Below, one piece after another: positions 15,891-23,563 of a stretch of 64,000 nt of DNA. The notes below the pieces were generated by a model. It had not been told where the DNA came from, ran no database searches, and was given only the letters and a program-made list of their open reading frames with translations. Within the stretch, counting starts at the first letter, position 1; every line of letters begins with the position of its first letter. The stretch is taken from positions 62,001-126,000 of the forward strand of contig NZ_FXTI01000008.1 of assembly GCF_900182565.1 (NCBI RefSeq), written 5' to 3'. Origin of the DNA: Melghirimyces algeriensis. Its GTDB lineage: Bacteria > Bacillota > Bacilli > Thermoactinomycetales > DSM-45169. Made by a program: the position numbers and the translations under genes.

Positions 15891-16694
15891 TCAGGTCGTC
15901 CGCAGTGTCATCCTTCCCTGTGCTTCCTGTGCATTGGGTAAATGTGAGAGATACCCCCACCAATCCTCAATCCGTGGACGGGATCGGGGATTGGGATGCA
16001 GACTGTACATCACCAAGCGTTCCATCTCCGGTGGGATCTCCTCACGATCCGTGCGGACAGATGGCATATTTCCTCCCGGAGATGGCGTTTTTCCGGTCAG
16101 CATCGTATAGGCGAGCGCTCCCAGTGAATAGGCATCCACCGCTTGTTCCTTCCGTTTTCGTTCCTCCGGATTGGCTTCCTTGGGCGGTCTCCCCTGCTCT
16201 CCTCCCAACTTGGGAAGGAATCCGGATGGACCTCCATACAGAAACCGAACGGACTCCCCTGTAAACAGCATATTTTGCGGATGGACAACGGTAAATAGAT
16301 CCTGTTGATAAATGCGAAGCAAATGACCGGAAGCACTCCGCAAAATATGCACCACTTCCCGTCCGGTAAAGGGAACGGAGCGATACAATTCATGCGCCAA
16401 CAATGTGCCCTCCAGCCGCCCAAATACCTGGTACAGAAATCCTTTTTCCACAAACAAACCCTGAAGCGGAAAAAATGCATTTCGATCCCGCTTAAGGATC
16501 TGTTTAAAATCCAGTCCCTTTCGAACCAACCGTACATCCAACCCGTGAAGAAAACGGGTTGGAAGCGGACCGGCAGATCCCTGTGCCGTTTGAGGTTCCA
16601 CTTCAGTATAGTAAAGAATCCCCTGAATAAAAGGAAACGCCTGAAGCACCCGGTACAAGTCCCGGATCCGTTCACCCTTTTTCTTCATCTTCAT
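15891..16694 (-). CDS. Kinase-fold protein lacking catalytic residues
   Basis: The 267-residue protein looks like a divergent serine/threonine-kinase fold. A hinge-like YQVFGRLEGTLLAHEL is near residue 88, VHPQNMLF at 137-144 stands where active kinases have HRDxKPxN, and DAYSLGALAYTMLTG at 187-201 matches the DxxSLG subdomain IX. NPRSRPRIEDW near the end matches subdomain XI. There is no glycine-rich loop, no catalytic aspartate in the HPQN motif and no DFG; LYGG follows instead. It is therefore probably a pseudokinase. No membrane segment is seen. It precedes a GT4 gene. Partner unknown. Confidence 0.6.
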   Translation of the reverse strand: MKMKKKGERIRDLYRVLQAFPFIQGILYYTEVEPQTAQGSAGPLPTRFLHGLDVRLVRKGLDFKQILKRDRNAFFPLQGLFVEKGFLYQVFGRLEGTLLAHELYRSVPFTGREVVHILRSASGHLLRIYQQDLFTVVHPQNMLFTGESVRFLYGGPSGFLPKLGGEQGRPPKEANPEERKRKEQAVDAYSLGALAYTMLTGKTPSPGGNMPSVRTDREEIPPEMERLVMYSLHPNPRSRPRIEDWWGYLSHLPNAQEAQGRMTLRTT

Positions 16695-16917
16695 ACACCA
16701 TCTTTCTCCTTGAATCTATCGCAAGTTGCAGAATATACCATTTAATCCAACGAGATCCGGCCATCCTTCGATATGATTCAACAAATTTCCACACCATAAT
16801 ACTTTGGGTATATTCTACCATGAAGGAAACCTTCAAAACACCCCGGTTTTTCCATATTCGAAATAAAAATGGGGATAAAACATTTCTATCAAAATGGAGA
16901 TCAAATGGAAAAAGAAA

Positions 16918-16943
16918 ATCCCCCTCTGTACAAAGGGGGATTG
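16918..16943 (-). terminator. Stem-loop upstream of the 32-codon ORF
   Basis: AATCCCCCT / AGGGGGATT stem with an 8-nt loop; on the minus strand it is followed by a T-rich tract (TTCTTTTTCC). No minus-strand gene ends nearby, so it could instead structure the leader of the plus-strand ORF. Confidence 0.45.
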
Positions 16944-16977
16944 GTTATAGAAAACAACATGAGGAGGGATGATACAA

Positions 16978-17076
16978 ATGTACTTAACGACATCAAACAC
17001 AGAGCTTATGAAGGGATCAATGGGTGATTGCGGGACACTGTTTATACTAAGGCAAAAACCGCGATCAGACTATTAG
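16978..17076 (+). CDS. Possible 32-residue peptide
   Basis: The ATG is preceded by GAGGAGGG at 10-nt spacing. The peptide starts MYLTTSNTELMKG, contains a single Cys in GDCGTLF and ends with a basic tail. I do not recognise it and see no modification enzymes beside it. It sits directly after a stem-loop. Coding status is uncertain. Confidence 0.35.
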   Translation: MYLTTSNTELMKGSMGDCGTLFILRQKPRSDY

Positions 17077-17503
17077 CAAAAGGGAGTGTTTTTTCCATAT
17101 ATCAAACATCAGAACCACTCTATATATTTTTCCCTATAGACTAGCCCATCCTCTTCCCCTCTGATCGTTCGATTTCCTCATTTTAAGACTTTTATCTACA
17201 TGGGTAAAAGTGCATCACATCATCCACCTCAATAGAGTTATTGATAACACCCCGCTAGTTGGAAATATCCTATATGAATTGAAGTTGTCCTTGAGTATGG
17301 TCGATGAGGAAAAAAGCGCGCGTAAAGCAGAACAGGGGTGCATCTTCTCACCCCAAACCAAAAAGCTTAAAACATCTGTAGGATATATTCTTCGTTTATC
17401 TTTTTCTAGACGAACCTGGAATCGCTTCTGAACCTTGTCCGCTTTCTATTGGTGGTATATTATAAAAAGTAAAGTTATGGATTGAGACAAGGAAAGGGGA
17501 AAA

Positions 17504-18031
17504 ATGAACCGAAAATTATTTTATGAGTCCAAAGCCAAATTGATAGGCCTTGCTTCCTTTGGCATTTTTCTATCTCTGGTTTTTGGGACAGTAGCAATAT
17601 GTATGATGATGGGGATCATCAAAATGAATGGGATCATGTTTTTCTTATCTATGATTATTACAATGATTATGATCCCCGTATCTGTAAAGCTAATCAGTAA
17701 GGTAAAGCGGAATGAACCCACTGTGATCGTAAGTGCAGAAGGGATTGAAATGAACGGTTATGTTCCCAAAGTAGGGTTTATTCCTTGGGAAGATATTGAT
17801 GGATGTATCCCCTATTCATTAAAAGGACAGAATTTAATTGGATTTATTTTGTATGATGAAGAGAAGTATTTAAATAAGTTCACCGGGATGAATCGTAAGA
17901 TTCTAGAAGCAAACAGAAGTTTAGGATATCCAGCAATTAATGTTTCCTTAAATACTTTAAAGGAAAAGGAAAGCTTTATAAAAGCATTGGAAGAACAAAA
18001 TGTTGGATTTTATCTGGAAAAAGAGCAATAA
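17504..18031 (+). CDS. STM3941-like membrane protein
   Basis: A 175-residue protein with two N-terminal membrane helices (~13-35 and ~42-65) followed by a soluble PH-like domain (EGIEMNGYVPKVGFIPWEDI...). This layout and the W-x-DI motif recall the STM3941 family of unknown function. The ATG has AAAGGGGAAA directly upstream. It is one of the few plus-strand genes and ends at a terminator (18064-18095). Role unknown; family assignment is moderate. Confidence 0.65.
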   Translation: MNRKLFYESKAKLIGLASFGIFLSLVFGTVAICMMMGIIKMNGIMFFLSMIITMIMIPVSVKLISKVKRNEPTVIVSAEGIEMNGYVPKVGFIPWEDIDGCIPYSLKGQNLIGFILYDEEKYLNKFTGMNRKILEANRSLGYPAINVSLNTLKEKESFIKALEEQNVGFYLEKEQ

Positions 18032-18063
18032 GTCGACGGAATGTATCAAGACCGAAGAAAAAA

Positions 18064-18095
18064 GGCTATGGATGCATCATGCCCATAGCCTTTTT
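18064..18095 (+). terminator. Terminator of the STM3941-like gene
   Basis: GGCTATGG / CCATAGCC stem followed by TTTTT on the plus strand; flanking As make it potentially bidirectional. Confidence 0.85.
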
Positions 18096-18123
18096 CCACG
18101 CAACTCCAGCATCCAGCGCCTCT

Positions 18124-18290
18124 ACAAGCTCTTTATTTTCCCCAATGGAATATCCTCAAATATTTCCTCTACCTTCATCTTCTCTAACAATGAATGGACC
18201 AAATGAAGAAAGACAGCAATACGATTTTCCACCATTTTGAACACTTCCATATGTTCATTGTTGGCTTCACTTACTCTTACTTGTTATGAA
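18124..18290 (-). pseudogene. Remnant of a paralog of the gene at 21366-22181
   Basis: On the minus strand a short open stretch (QVRVSEANNEHMEVFK...) ends with VEEIFEDIPLG. It matches EEIFEDIPLGENKELLEEV at the C-terminus of the intact protein encoded at 21366-22181. The intact gene has GGGGGAAAATAAAGAG; here one G is missing (GGGGAAAATAAAGAG), which shifts the frame to an early stop. No start or N-terminal domain remains. It is probably the debris of a duplicated copy. Confidence 0.6.
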
Positions 18291-18296
18291 AAACGA

Positions 18297-18323
18297 CAAA
18301 AAAGCACCTGTTTAAACAGGTGC
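18297..18323 (-). terminator. Terminator of the gene at 18356-19360
   Basis: GCACCTGTTTAAACAGGTGC palindrome followed on the minus strand by six Ts. A near copy recurs at 19442-19467. Confidence 0.85.
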
Positions 18324-18355
18324 GAAAAAAGCGCATTTTATTGGAATATATCTTA

Positions 18356-19360
18356 TTATTTATAGATAACGGAGCTTTCCAGATCCTGTTCGGATCTGAT
18401 TTGAGCAGCTTTATTAACTTCCAATATAGCTGTAATATATTCTCCATATTTCCGGTTTGTAAAGTCCACTTGATCTACACCTTTTTCATCTTTGAGGGAT
18501 GGATCATAATAATAAATTTTTAAACTGGCATCAATCTTATTCTGATTGAAATGTTCAACCATTTGATACACTTTCTTCATTTCTTCTGCTTTATTCTGTT
18601 CGGACAAAGCGACTGGAACATTCACCTTCACTTTTTGCTTAAATCCATCTGTTTCTTGACGCAATTCAGGATAGGTGATGTCCTGACCGGCAAACCGCTC
18701 TTCCACCTGATCTGTCACCATAACCTTCGAATCCCAGTTCATCATCGGTTTAAAGATGCGTTCCACATGAGGTTGAATCTCTTCCCTTCCCTCAACTGAG
18801 AGTTTATAGAAAAAATAACCATCCGTAAATTTCCCTTTTTCCTTTTCTACCACAAAGCTAGAATCTTTATCATTTTTCAAATGTCCTTGCATCGTATACA
18901 CGGAAATTTGCCGAATATACTTGATCTGATCCACGTAAAACTCTTTCCCATACTTCTCTTTCAGATAAGCTTCTGCCTCCTCTTTCATCTTCTGTTTTTC
19001 CTCTTTCGACATCTTAGCATCCAACGGATCCAATGATACCCTGGTCAATCTCTCCATCCCAGCGTCCACTGCCCAAGTGAGCGCCACTGCTATAATAGTA
19101 GCCACAATGACTTCCACGAGATATCGCTTCCCGGATGGTACCTCCCGCTTCCCTTTTATGATCTGTATGCCAACGATAATTACATCCACCAAGACCACAA
19201 TATATAACAGATACATCGGAATGAGTGACACTGTATACTTCAGGATAATAAAGAGAATATCCAGCGCAACAAACAGAACCCCTTTCCAGCGTTGTCCGTT
19301 TACAAACTGACCCGTACCTGGAAGCAACAATGATAACAATATAGCAACAAACAGTCTCAC
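18356..19360 (-). CDS. Membrane-anchored protein of unknown function
   Basis: Not recognised. The 334-residue protein has three N-terminal hydrophobic segments, the first with LLPGTGQFVNGQRWKG (a TM2-like GxGxFxxG pattern). A fourth segment near residue 90 is followed by a large hydrophilic domain (~110-334), probably extracytoplasmic, rich in Lys/Glu, with no cysteine pairs or catalytic motif that I can name. It ends the series of minus-strand accessory genes and has its own terminator. Charged tail-out topology suggests a surface-exposed domain. Confidence 0.6.
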   Translation of the reverse strand: MRLFVAILLSLLLPGTGQFVNGQRWKGVLFVALDILFIILKYTVSLIPMYLLYIVVLVDVIIVGIQIIKGKREVPSGKRYLVEVIVATIIAVALTWAVDAGMERLTRVSLDPLDAKMSKEEKQKMKEEAEAYLKEKYGKEFYVDQIKYIRQISVYTMQGHLKNDKDSSFVVEKEKGKFTDGYFFYKLSVEGREEIQPHVERIFKPMMNWDSKVMVTDQVEERFAGQDITYPELRQETDGFKQKVKVNVPVALSEQNKAEEMKKVYQMVEHFNQNKIDASLKIYYYDPSLKDEKGVDQVDFTNRKYGEYITAILEVNKAAQIRSEQDLESSVIYK

Positions 19361-19441
19361 CTTTTCACCCTCTTTTCAATAACCTCTTCCCTATCATTCT
19401 ATACAAAACAACCCCCCCTACGCTTCAATGTATTTTCTTAT

Positions 19442-19467
19442 AAAAAAGCACCTGTTTCAAACAGGTG
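19442..19467 (-). terminator. Terminator between small accessory genes
   Basis: GCACCTGTTTCAAACAGGTG stem followed on the minus strand by TTTTTTA. Nearly the same hairpin as at 18297-18323, about 120 nt after the gene at 19588. Confidence 0.75.
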
Positions 19468-19587
19468 TCAATCGAAAGAAGCTTTATTATCTACCATCAA
19501 ATTTCGACATGTTTCACGTGGAACTACAAAATGTGCCTTCTCCTGTATGGGATCGACATTCCTTGATTGGCTATATTGCATATAAAC

Positions 19588-19809
19588 TTAAAAAGATGGC
19601 ATGATCATTGATAAAGAAAAACAAATCTTCCCGGTATACGGATGATCCGTCTGACGTCCCGCCACATACCCGGTAACGAAATAAACGACGAGCCCCATCA
19701 CCGCGATGGTGAACCATGTCATCCCCATCCCTGTCACGCCAAATAGAATACCCAGAATAATACTGGAAACCAGCCCCAACCCGGTTCCTTGCATGATCTT
19801 GACCAACAT
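19588..19809 (-). CDS. Small two-helix membrane protein
   Basis: A 73-residue protein with two glycine-rich hydrophobic segments (LGLVSSIILGILFGVTGMG and WFTIAVMGLVVYFVTGYVAG). The chosen ATG at 19809 follows AAGGGGAAAGG; a GTG six codons upstream overlaps the previous gene's stop. It lies 14 nt after the gene at 19824-20426 and is probably co-transcribed with it. No known family identified. Confidence 0.55.
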   Translation of the reverse strand: MLVKIMQGTGLGLVSSIILGILFGVTGMGMTWFTIAVMGLVVYFVTGYVAGRQTDHPYTGKICFSLSMIMPSF

Positions 19810-19823
19810 ACACCTTTCCCCTT

Positions 19824-20426
19824 TCACTGTTGTGCTTCTTGTTTCGCCTCTTCCACTTGATCTTCAATCTGTTTTAGACCTGAATTAAAAAATAACGACA
19901 ACAAACAAGAAATGATGGGAACAAAGATTACGGCAAACCAAAACTCATTATCTGCACGTCCAATGCCATACCCAAAACCACCCGCTCCGGAACTGAGCAC
20001 CCCGATGGAGACAATCACTTTCCCGATCTTGGTTTTGGGATGGAAACTCTCCTCCTGAACAAACGTCCGATAGCGAATCCCCAAAAAGATACAAAGTCCC
20101 CATAACAGTAGCAGAATTGCTCCAAACAACGGAGATTCCCCTGCACAGCGCCAGGCAGTGATCATCCCATATAAAAACCAGATGTTTATTACTACTAACT
20201 TGCATATAAAGTCATAAATAAGATCAAGATAGATTTGGAAGAGGGCTGCAATGATCGATGCAATAGCAATGACCAGCAAGGTACCCTGCATAACAGTCAT
20301 CCAAAACTCTGACTTCTCCGGAATGGAGGCCGCTACAGAGCCAAACAAACCAATCAGTACAACGGAGAGTATATTTACGATTAACGCCCCAGCCATATTT
20401 TCCTTTATTTTCTCCCATCGGGTCAT
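19824..20426 (-). CDS. Polytopic membrane protein of unknown function
   Basis: A 200-residue protein with about six hydrophobic helices spread over the whole length and a short charged C-terminal tail (KQIEDQVEEAKQEAQQ). No family recognised. The ribosome site GGAAGGAG precedes the ATG by nine bases. It forms a short operon with the small membrane protein downstream. Neighbours are likewise membrane proteins of unknown role. Confidence 0.6.
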   Translation of the reverse strand: MTRWEKIKENMAGALIVNILSVVLIGLFGSVAASIPEKSEFWMTVMQGTLLVIAIASIIAALFQIYLDLIYDFICKLVVINIWFLYGMITAWRCAGESPLFGAILLLLWGLCIFLGIRYRTFVQEESFHPKTKIGKVIVSIGVLSSGAGGFGYGIGRADNEFWFAVIFVPIISCLLSLFFNSGLKQIEDQVEEAKQEAQQ

Positions 20427-20449
20427 CAGAAATCACTCCTTCCATTTGA

Positions 20450-20616
20450 TTAAAACCAACTGGAAAATTTATCTTTTACATAATTTTTAACCCCTTTCTT
20501 TTTCAAGGAATTAAACTCTTCCTTGGCAACGTTATACACTTTTTCATGTACCTGATCGTGTCTTGCTGATCGATTAATCGTTTGATAGAAGAGATTTTTG
20601 TTTTCAACTTTCACAA
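20450..20616 (-). pseudogene. Possible C-terminal gene fragment
   Basis: After the terminator hairpin at 20617-20641 the minus strand stays open for about 50 codons: VENKNLFYQTINRS...EEFNSLKKKGVKNYVKDKF. It has an amphipathic, lysine-rich ending reminiscent of the tail of the secreted protein at 22249 (KKAVKKVGEKLNGAKETIKGWF). No ATG with a ribosome site exists downstream of the hairpin, so I read it as a remnant of a lost gene. Confidence 0.35.
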
Positions 20617-20641
20617 AAAACGCCTGTCCACAAACAGGCGT
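20612..20641 (-). terminator. Terminator after the gene at 20669-21358
   Basis: AACGCCTGT / ACAGGCGTT stem followed on the minus strand by TTTTG. Confidence 0.8.
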
Positions 20642-20668
20642 TGGGGCTCTATATCCAGCCATATCCGA

Positions 20669-21358
20669 CTATCTCACTTCCACACCCCCTGCACCCGGCC
20701 AATCCAGGTAATAGAAAGTAACGATAAAGAATAACACGGAGAAGACCAGCCCATTGGTAATGATTAAGGCCAGGTTAAACACGATATATAGCCCAGTAAA
20801 CAGATAAACAATAAACAATACAGGCAAGCTAATCAGCACATCAATGATGCCAAAGACAAACAACAACCCGGATAACTTAAAAAAATAGGCTTTTCCAAAG
20901 GCCCAAGACTGTTTGATCCCACTAAACCACGTCTTGTCATCAATTACGGCTGTATACGAAATTCCAAAAAACAAAATCAATAGCACAAATCCAGGGATTA
21001 CAAACAGCAATGAGCCGGTTACAATCAAAAGTGCGATGAAGAGACTTAACACATAGACCGGAAACATATGCTTCAGCGCATCGATCACGGTCTGTCCTAG
21101 TCTCACATCTTCATTTCGTGCATACTGAAGCGCCATACTGATAAATGGAAGTTGAATGATAAACAGAACCACAAACATAAAGAAGGCTTGGATCATCGTT
21201 GACCATAATGGAATGTGAAATAACTGAAAGGGCAATGTGGTATAATTAACAACCAAGGTGTAGAGTAACTGAATAGGAACCACAAAGAGAAGAATCGTCA
21301 AAAGAATTAGCAGAAACTTCTCTTTAAACAACTGCAAGGCATCCTTTACCGGTGTCAT
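20669..21358 (-). CDS. Six-helix membrane protein, YciC/UPF0259-like
   Basis: A 229-residue, very hydrophobic protein with about six helices. The pattern of a soluble loop RNEDVRLGQTVIDALKHMFP between helices 2 and 3 and a long run of Phe/Leu-rich helices resembles the UPF0259 or glycerophosphodiester-phosphodiesterase membrane domain. Function unknown. It begins 7 nt after the gene at 21366-22181, so the two are co-transcribed. A terminator follows. Confidence 0.55.
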   Translation of the reverse strand: MTPVKDALQLFKEKFLLILLTILLFVVPIQLLYTLVVNYTTLPFQLFHIPLWSTMIQAFFMFVVLFIIQLPFISMALQYARNEDVRLGQTVIDALKHMFPVYVLSLFIALLIVTGSLLFVIPGFVLLILFFGISYTAVIDDKTWFSGIKQSWAFGKAYFFKLSGLLFVFGIIDVLISLPVLFIVYLFTGLYIVFNLALIITNGLVFSVLFFIVTFYYLDWPGAGGVEVR

Positions 21359-21365
21359 CTCTCAT

Positions 21366-22181
21366 TCACCTCCGCGGATTTCGTAAATACTGCACTTCTT
21401 CCAAAAGCTCTTTATTTTCCCCCAGTGGAATGTCCTCAAATATTTCCTCGCCCAATTCTTGAAACTCTTGATACTCCTTTGGGTTTTTCGCCTGGGTATA
21501 CATGTTTTTTTGATATGTCTTTAATTGAAGATACAGCCACCATGCTTTCCAGTTGGAAAGGGATCGGATGGAAGCTAAATACTCCATCACTTTTTCCCGA
21601 TCCGCCGCCGTCCGAAATTGAATCATATTCTGCCAGTAAGCACTGCGAACCATCTCCACCTGATAGCCTCTCATTTTGGGATAATCCTCTTCTAGAGTAA
21701 CAACCCCTCGCTTTCGGGTATCCACTGTCAGTTTTCGAGCACTGTTTACTGACCGTTCAATCACCTCTTGATGCTTAATAATCACATCCGGTGCCTTCTG
21801 AAAGGATGCCAATGATTCCTGTACATCATCCGGTGCTTCAATATCTTGAAACAGTTGTTCCACCTTTTTAAGCAATGTCTGTAATTGAGTATACTTTTTC
21901 ATCGAGCGCTTTCTCAATGATTCCCCACCGGTTCCTAAGGCATCAACAGAGGCATTGAAACCATTACTATAAATAAATACCTTTTTAATTTCTTCCACAG
22001 GTGGCACCACACCGTCTTCTCGAACAATTAATTGACCCCAAGAAGGAGGATAGCAAAAATAATAATATGACTTTCCATCCATCACCATTTTGGCAGGAAA
22101 TACTTCCATATTCTCGCCTTTTTTTTCATAACGTTTCGCCATTTCCAAAATATGCATTGGCAGGTTGCTTAATTTAATCAT
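21366..22181 (-). CDS. Unknown soluble protein with a decayed paralog nearby
   Basis: A 271-residue protein without membrane segments. The N-terminal part contains SYYYFCYPPSWGQLIVREDG; the middle is helical and charged, likely coiled coil (KKYTQLQTLLKKVEQLFQDI), and the C-terminus is LGEEIFEDIPLGENKELL. The frame reaches 22286, but GGAGGAGGG lies six bases before the ATG at 22181, which I use. It follows the secreted protein at 22249, separated by a perfect hairpin, and precedes a membrane protein by 7 nt. A frameshifted fragment of a related gene is at 18124. No known family. Confidence 0.6.
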   Translation of the reverse strand: MIKLSNLPMHILEMAKRYEKKGENMEVFPAKMVMDGKSYYYFCYPPSWGQLIVREDGVVPPVEEIKKVFIYSNGFNASVDALGTGGESLRKRSMKKYTQLQTLLKKVEQLFQDIEAPDDVQESLASFQKAPDVIIKHQEVIERSVNSARKLTVDTRKRGVVTLEEDYPKMRGYQVEMVRSAYWQNMIQFRTAADREKVMEYLASIRSLSNWKAWWLYLQLKTYQKNMYTQAKNPKEYQEFQELGEEIFEDIPLGENKELLEEVQYLRNPRR

Positions 22182-22209
22182 TGTAACCCTCCTCCATATG
22201 TTTAACCAT

Positions 22210-22239
22210 GGTATCATCGAGCATCCGCCCGATGATACC
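22210..22239 (-). other. Perfect intergenic hairpin without T-run
   Basis: GGTATCATCG / CGATGATACC, 10-bp stem and 10-nt loop, just after the stop of the secreted protein and 28 nt before the next start. No T-run follows, so it may be an mRNA stability or processing element. Confidence 0.55.
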
Positions 22240-22248
22240 AGAGTGAAA

Positions 22249-23328
22249 CTAACTAAACCATCCTTTGATAGTTTCCTTGGCTCCATTCAGCTTTTCGCCC
22301 ACTTTCTTGACCGCTTTTTTGGCTGTACCCTTCGGATCCTTAACAACTTCTTTCCCTACATCCCATGCCTTTTTCCCCACGTCTTTAATGGTATCCCAAT
22401 GTTTAACGGCTTTGGCTCCTGCCCAAATCAAACCTCCAGCCACCGCAACCCCGGCTGCCACTGGAGCTCCCACACCGCTGGCGCTCATCAAAACCGCCCC
22501 GGACATCATCACTTCGCCCACATTGGCCCAACCATCCACACTGCCCACGCCATCTTTGCTGAAGTTCTCCACTGCTTCCAACCCTGAAACCCCCACATCA
22601 ATTGCGGCAAATATAGGAGCCGCCTTTCCCGCAACCCTTAGAGGGCGAGCAACATAATCCCCCCCTACTTTCAAAGGTTTGGAAATCTGTGATCCAATAT
22701 TTCTCCAACCAGAAAATGTTGTAAATTGTCGTCCTTGCGTTGCAGTGTTCCATAACCCTCTAATTTCTGAAGGAGATAATCTAGCAAATTGGCTTACGTG
22801 TTTATAGTTATCCCAGGCTTGAAAGCCATCAAACACCATGGTTGCCGTTCTTCCAAACAAATCATTACCGAAAATGACATTCCCGAAGCCTCTCAGCCCT
22901 TTTTGCCAGGCTGTCTTCGTATCAAACCGCGAAAAGTCCATTTCAATTTCGCTGAGATCCTTCAGGTTTCCTACCATCAGATCCTTATAAACAAATTTAG
23001 CCACTTTATACTCGGTACTGTTTGTCCATTTATCCGGTTCATTCTTCTTATCTTTATTCTCGTTTCCTTCCCCGTTGCCGCCACCTTGATTATTTTGTTG
23101 ATTTTGTCCCTCAGAACTTTCCCCTGAACCCACATTGGGCTTAGAGGGGATTTTGGGATCGTTTGGAATATGAGGATCGTTGGGAACATAGGGTTTATTG
23201 GGGACATAAGGTTTATTGGGAATATAGGGATCTCCGATGGCAAAAACTACACCGTAAGGTGCAAAAAGAAAGGTTGCCAGTACAATTAATGCCGATATCG
23301 CCCATATCCGTCTGTGCCTCATTTGCAT
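22249..23328 (-). CDS. Secreted protein with hexapeptide repeats and pore-like tail
   Basis: The 359-residue protein has a signal peptide (IWAISALIVLATFLFAPYGVVFA). Six-residue repeats follow, of the form P-[YHKN]-[IV]-P-N-[DK] (residues ~33-67), then a Gln/Asn/Gly-rich linker (~68-100). A globular middle domain (FVYKDLMVGNLKDLSEIEMD) comes next. The hydrophobic glycine/alanine-rich segment VMMSGAVLMSASGVGAPVAA near 275-305 is followed by an amphipathic lysine-rich end. The last two features recall membrane-inserting regions of exported toxins, but no toxin domain is recognised. Ribosome site GGGAGG is 11 nt upstream. First gene of an accessory operon downstream of the Tad locus. Confidence 0.6.
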   Translation of the reverse strand: MQMRHRRIWAISALIVLATFLFAPYGVVFAIGDPYIPNKPYVPNKPYVPNDPHIPNDPKIPSKPNVGSGESSEGQNQQNNQGGGNGEGNENKDKKNEPDKWTNSTEYKVAKFVYKDLMVGNLKDLSEIEMDFSRFDTKTAWQKGLRGFGNVIFGNDLFGRTATMVFDGFQAWDNYKHVSQFARLSPSEIRGLWNTATQGRQFTTFSGWRNIGSQISKPLKVGGDYVARPLRVAGKAAPIFAAIDVGVSGLEAVENFSKDGVGSVDGWANVGEVMMSGAVLMSASGVGAPVAAGVAVAGGLIWAGAKAVKHWDTIKDVGKKAWDVGKEVVKDPKGTAKKAVKKVGEKLNGAKETIKGWFS

Positions 23329-23495
23329 CGTTTTTTGTACCTCCCTTGATCAATAAATAACGGAGGAATGAATTGTATGAACTGAATCCATCGAACGGGG
23401 ATTGAAGCCCCTGCTCATTTCACAATCAATTAAATTCCTCTCTTAAGCCTCTTTTATAAGCCGTATATCTTTAAAACTTATGTAGATTACGGTTT

Positions 23496-23530
23496 GGGAG
23501 GTTGGGGACCTAGTGATCCCCATTCCTCCC
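23496..23530 (-). terminator. Stem-loop ending the Tad operon
   Basis: Nested stems GGGAGG/CCTCCC and TGGGGA/TCCCCA lie about 35 nt after the stop of the TadE-3D gene. The T-run is poor, so termination strength is uncertain. Confidence 0.5.
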
Positions 23531-23563
23531 TTCAACATCGCATCTCTATTCATTGCAGGTCAT

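Larger units (their letters stand above)
16695..17503. other. A+T-rich intergenic region of about 800 bases
   Basis: No conventional gene is supported here. It holds a stem-loop (16918-16943) with AATCCCCCT pairing with AGGGGGATT, and a 32-codon ORF with a good ribosome site (16978-17076). The rest is A+T-rich sequence leading to the plus-strand gene at 17504. The 73-codon frame at 17210 has no ribosome site and was left out. Confidence 0.5.

Noticed and set aside
17210..17431. 73-codon plus-strand frame
   Set aside because: No ribosome site at its start and no protein-like features; probably chance in an A+T-rich region.
23395..23415. CGGGGATTGAAGCCCC resembles the end of some CRISPR repeats
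   Set aside because: Single copy, no spacers or second repeat nearby, and no cas genes; it is a short chance hairpin.
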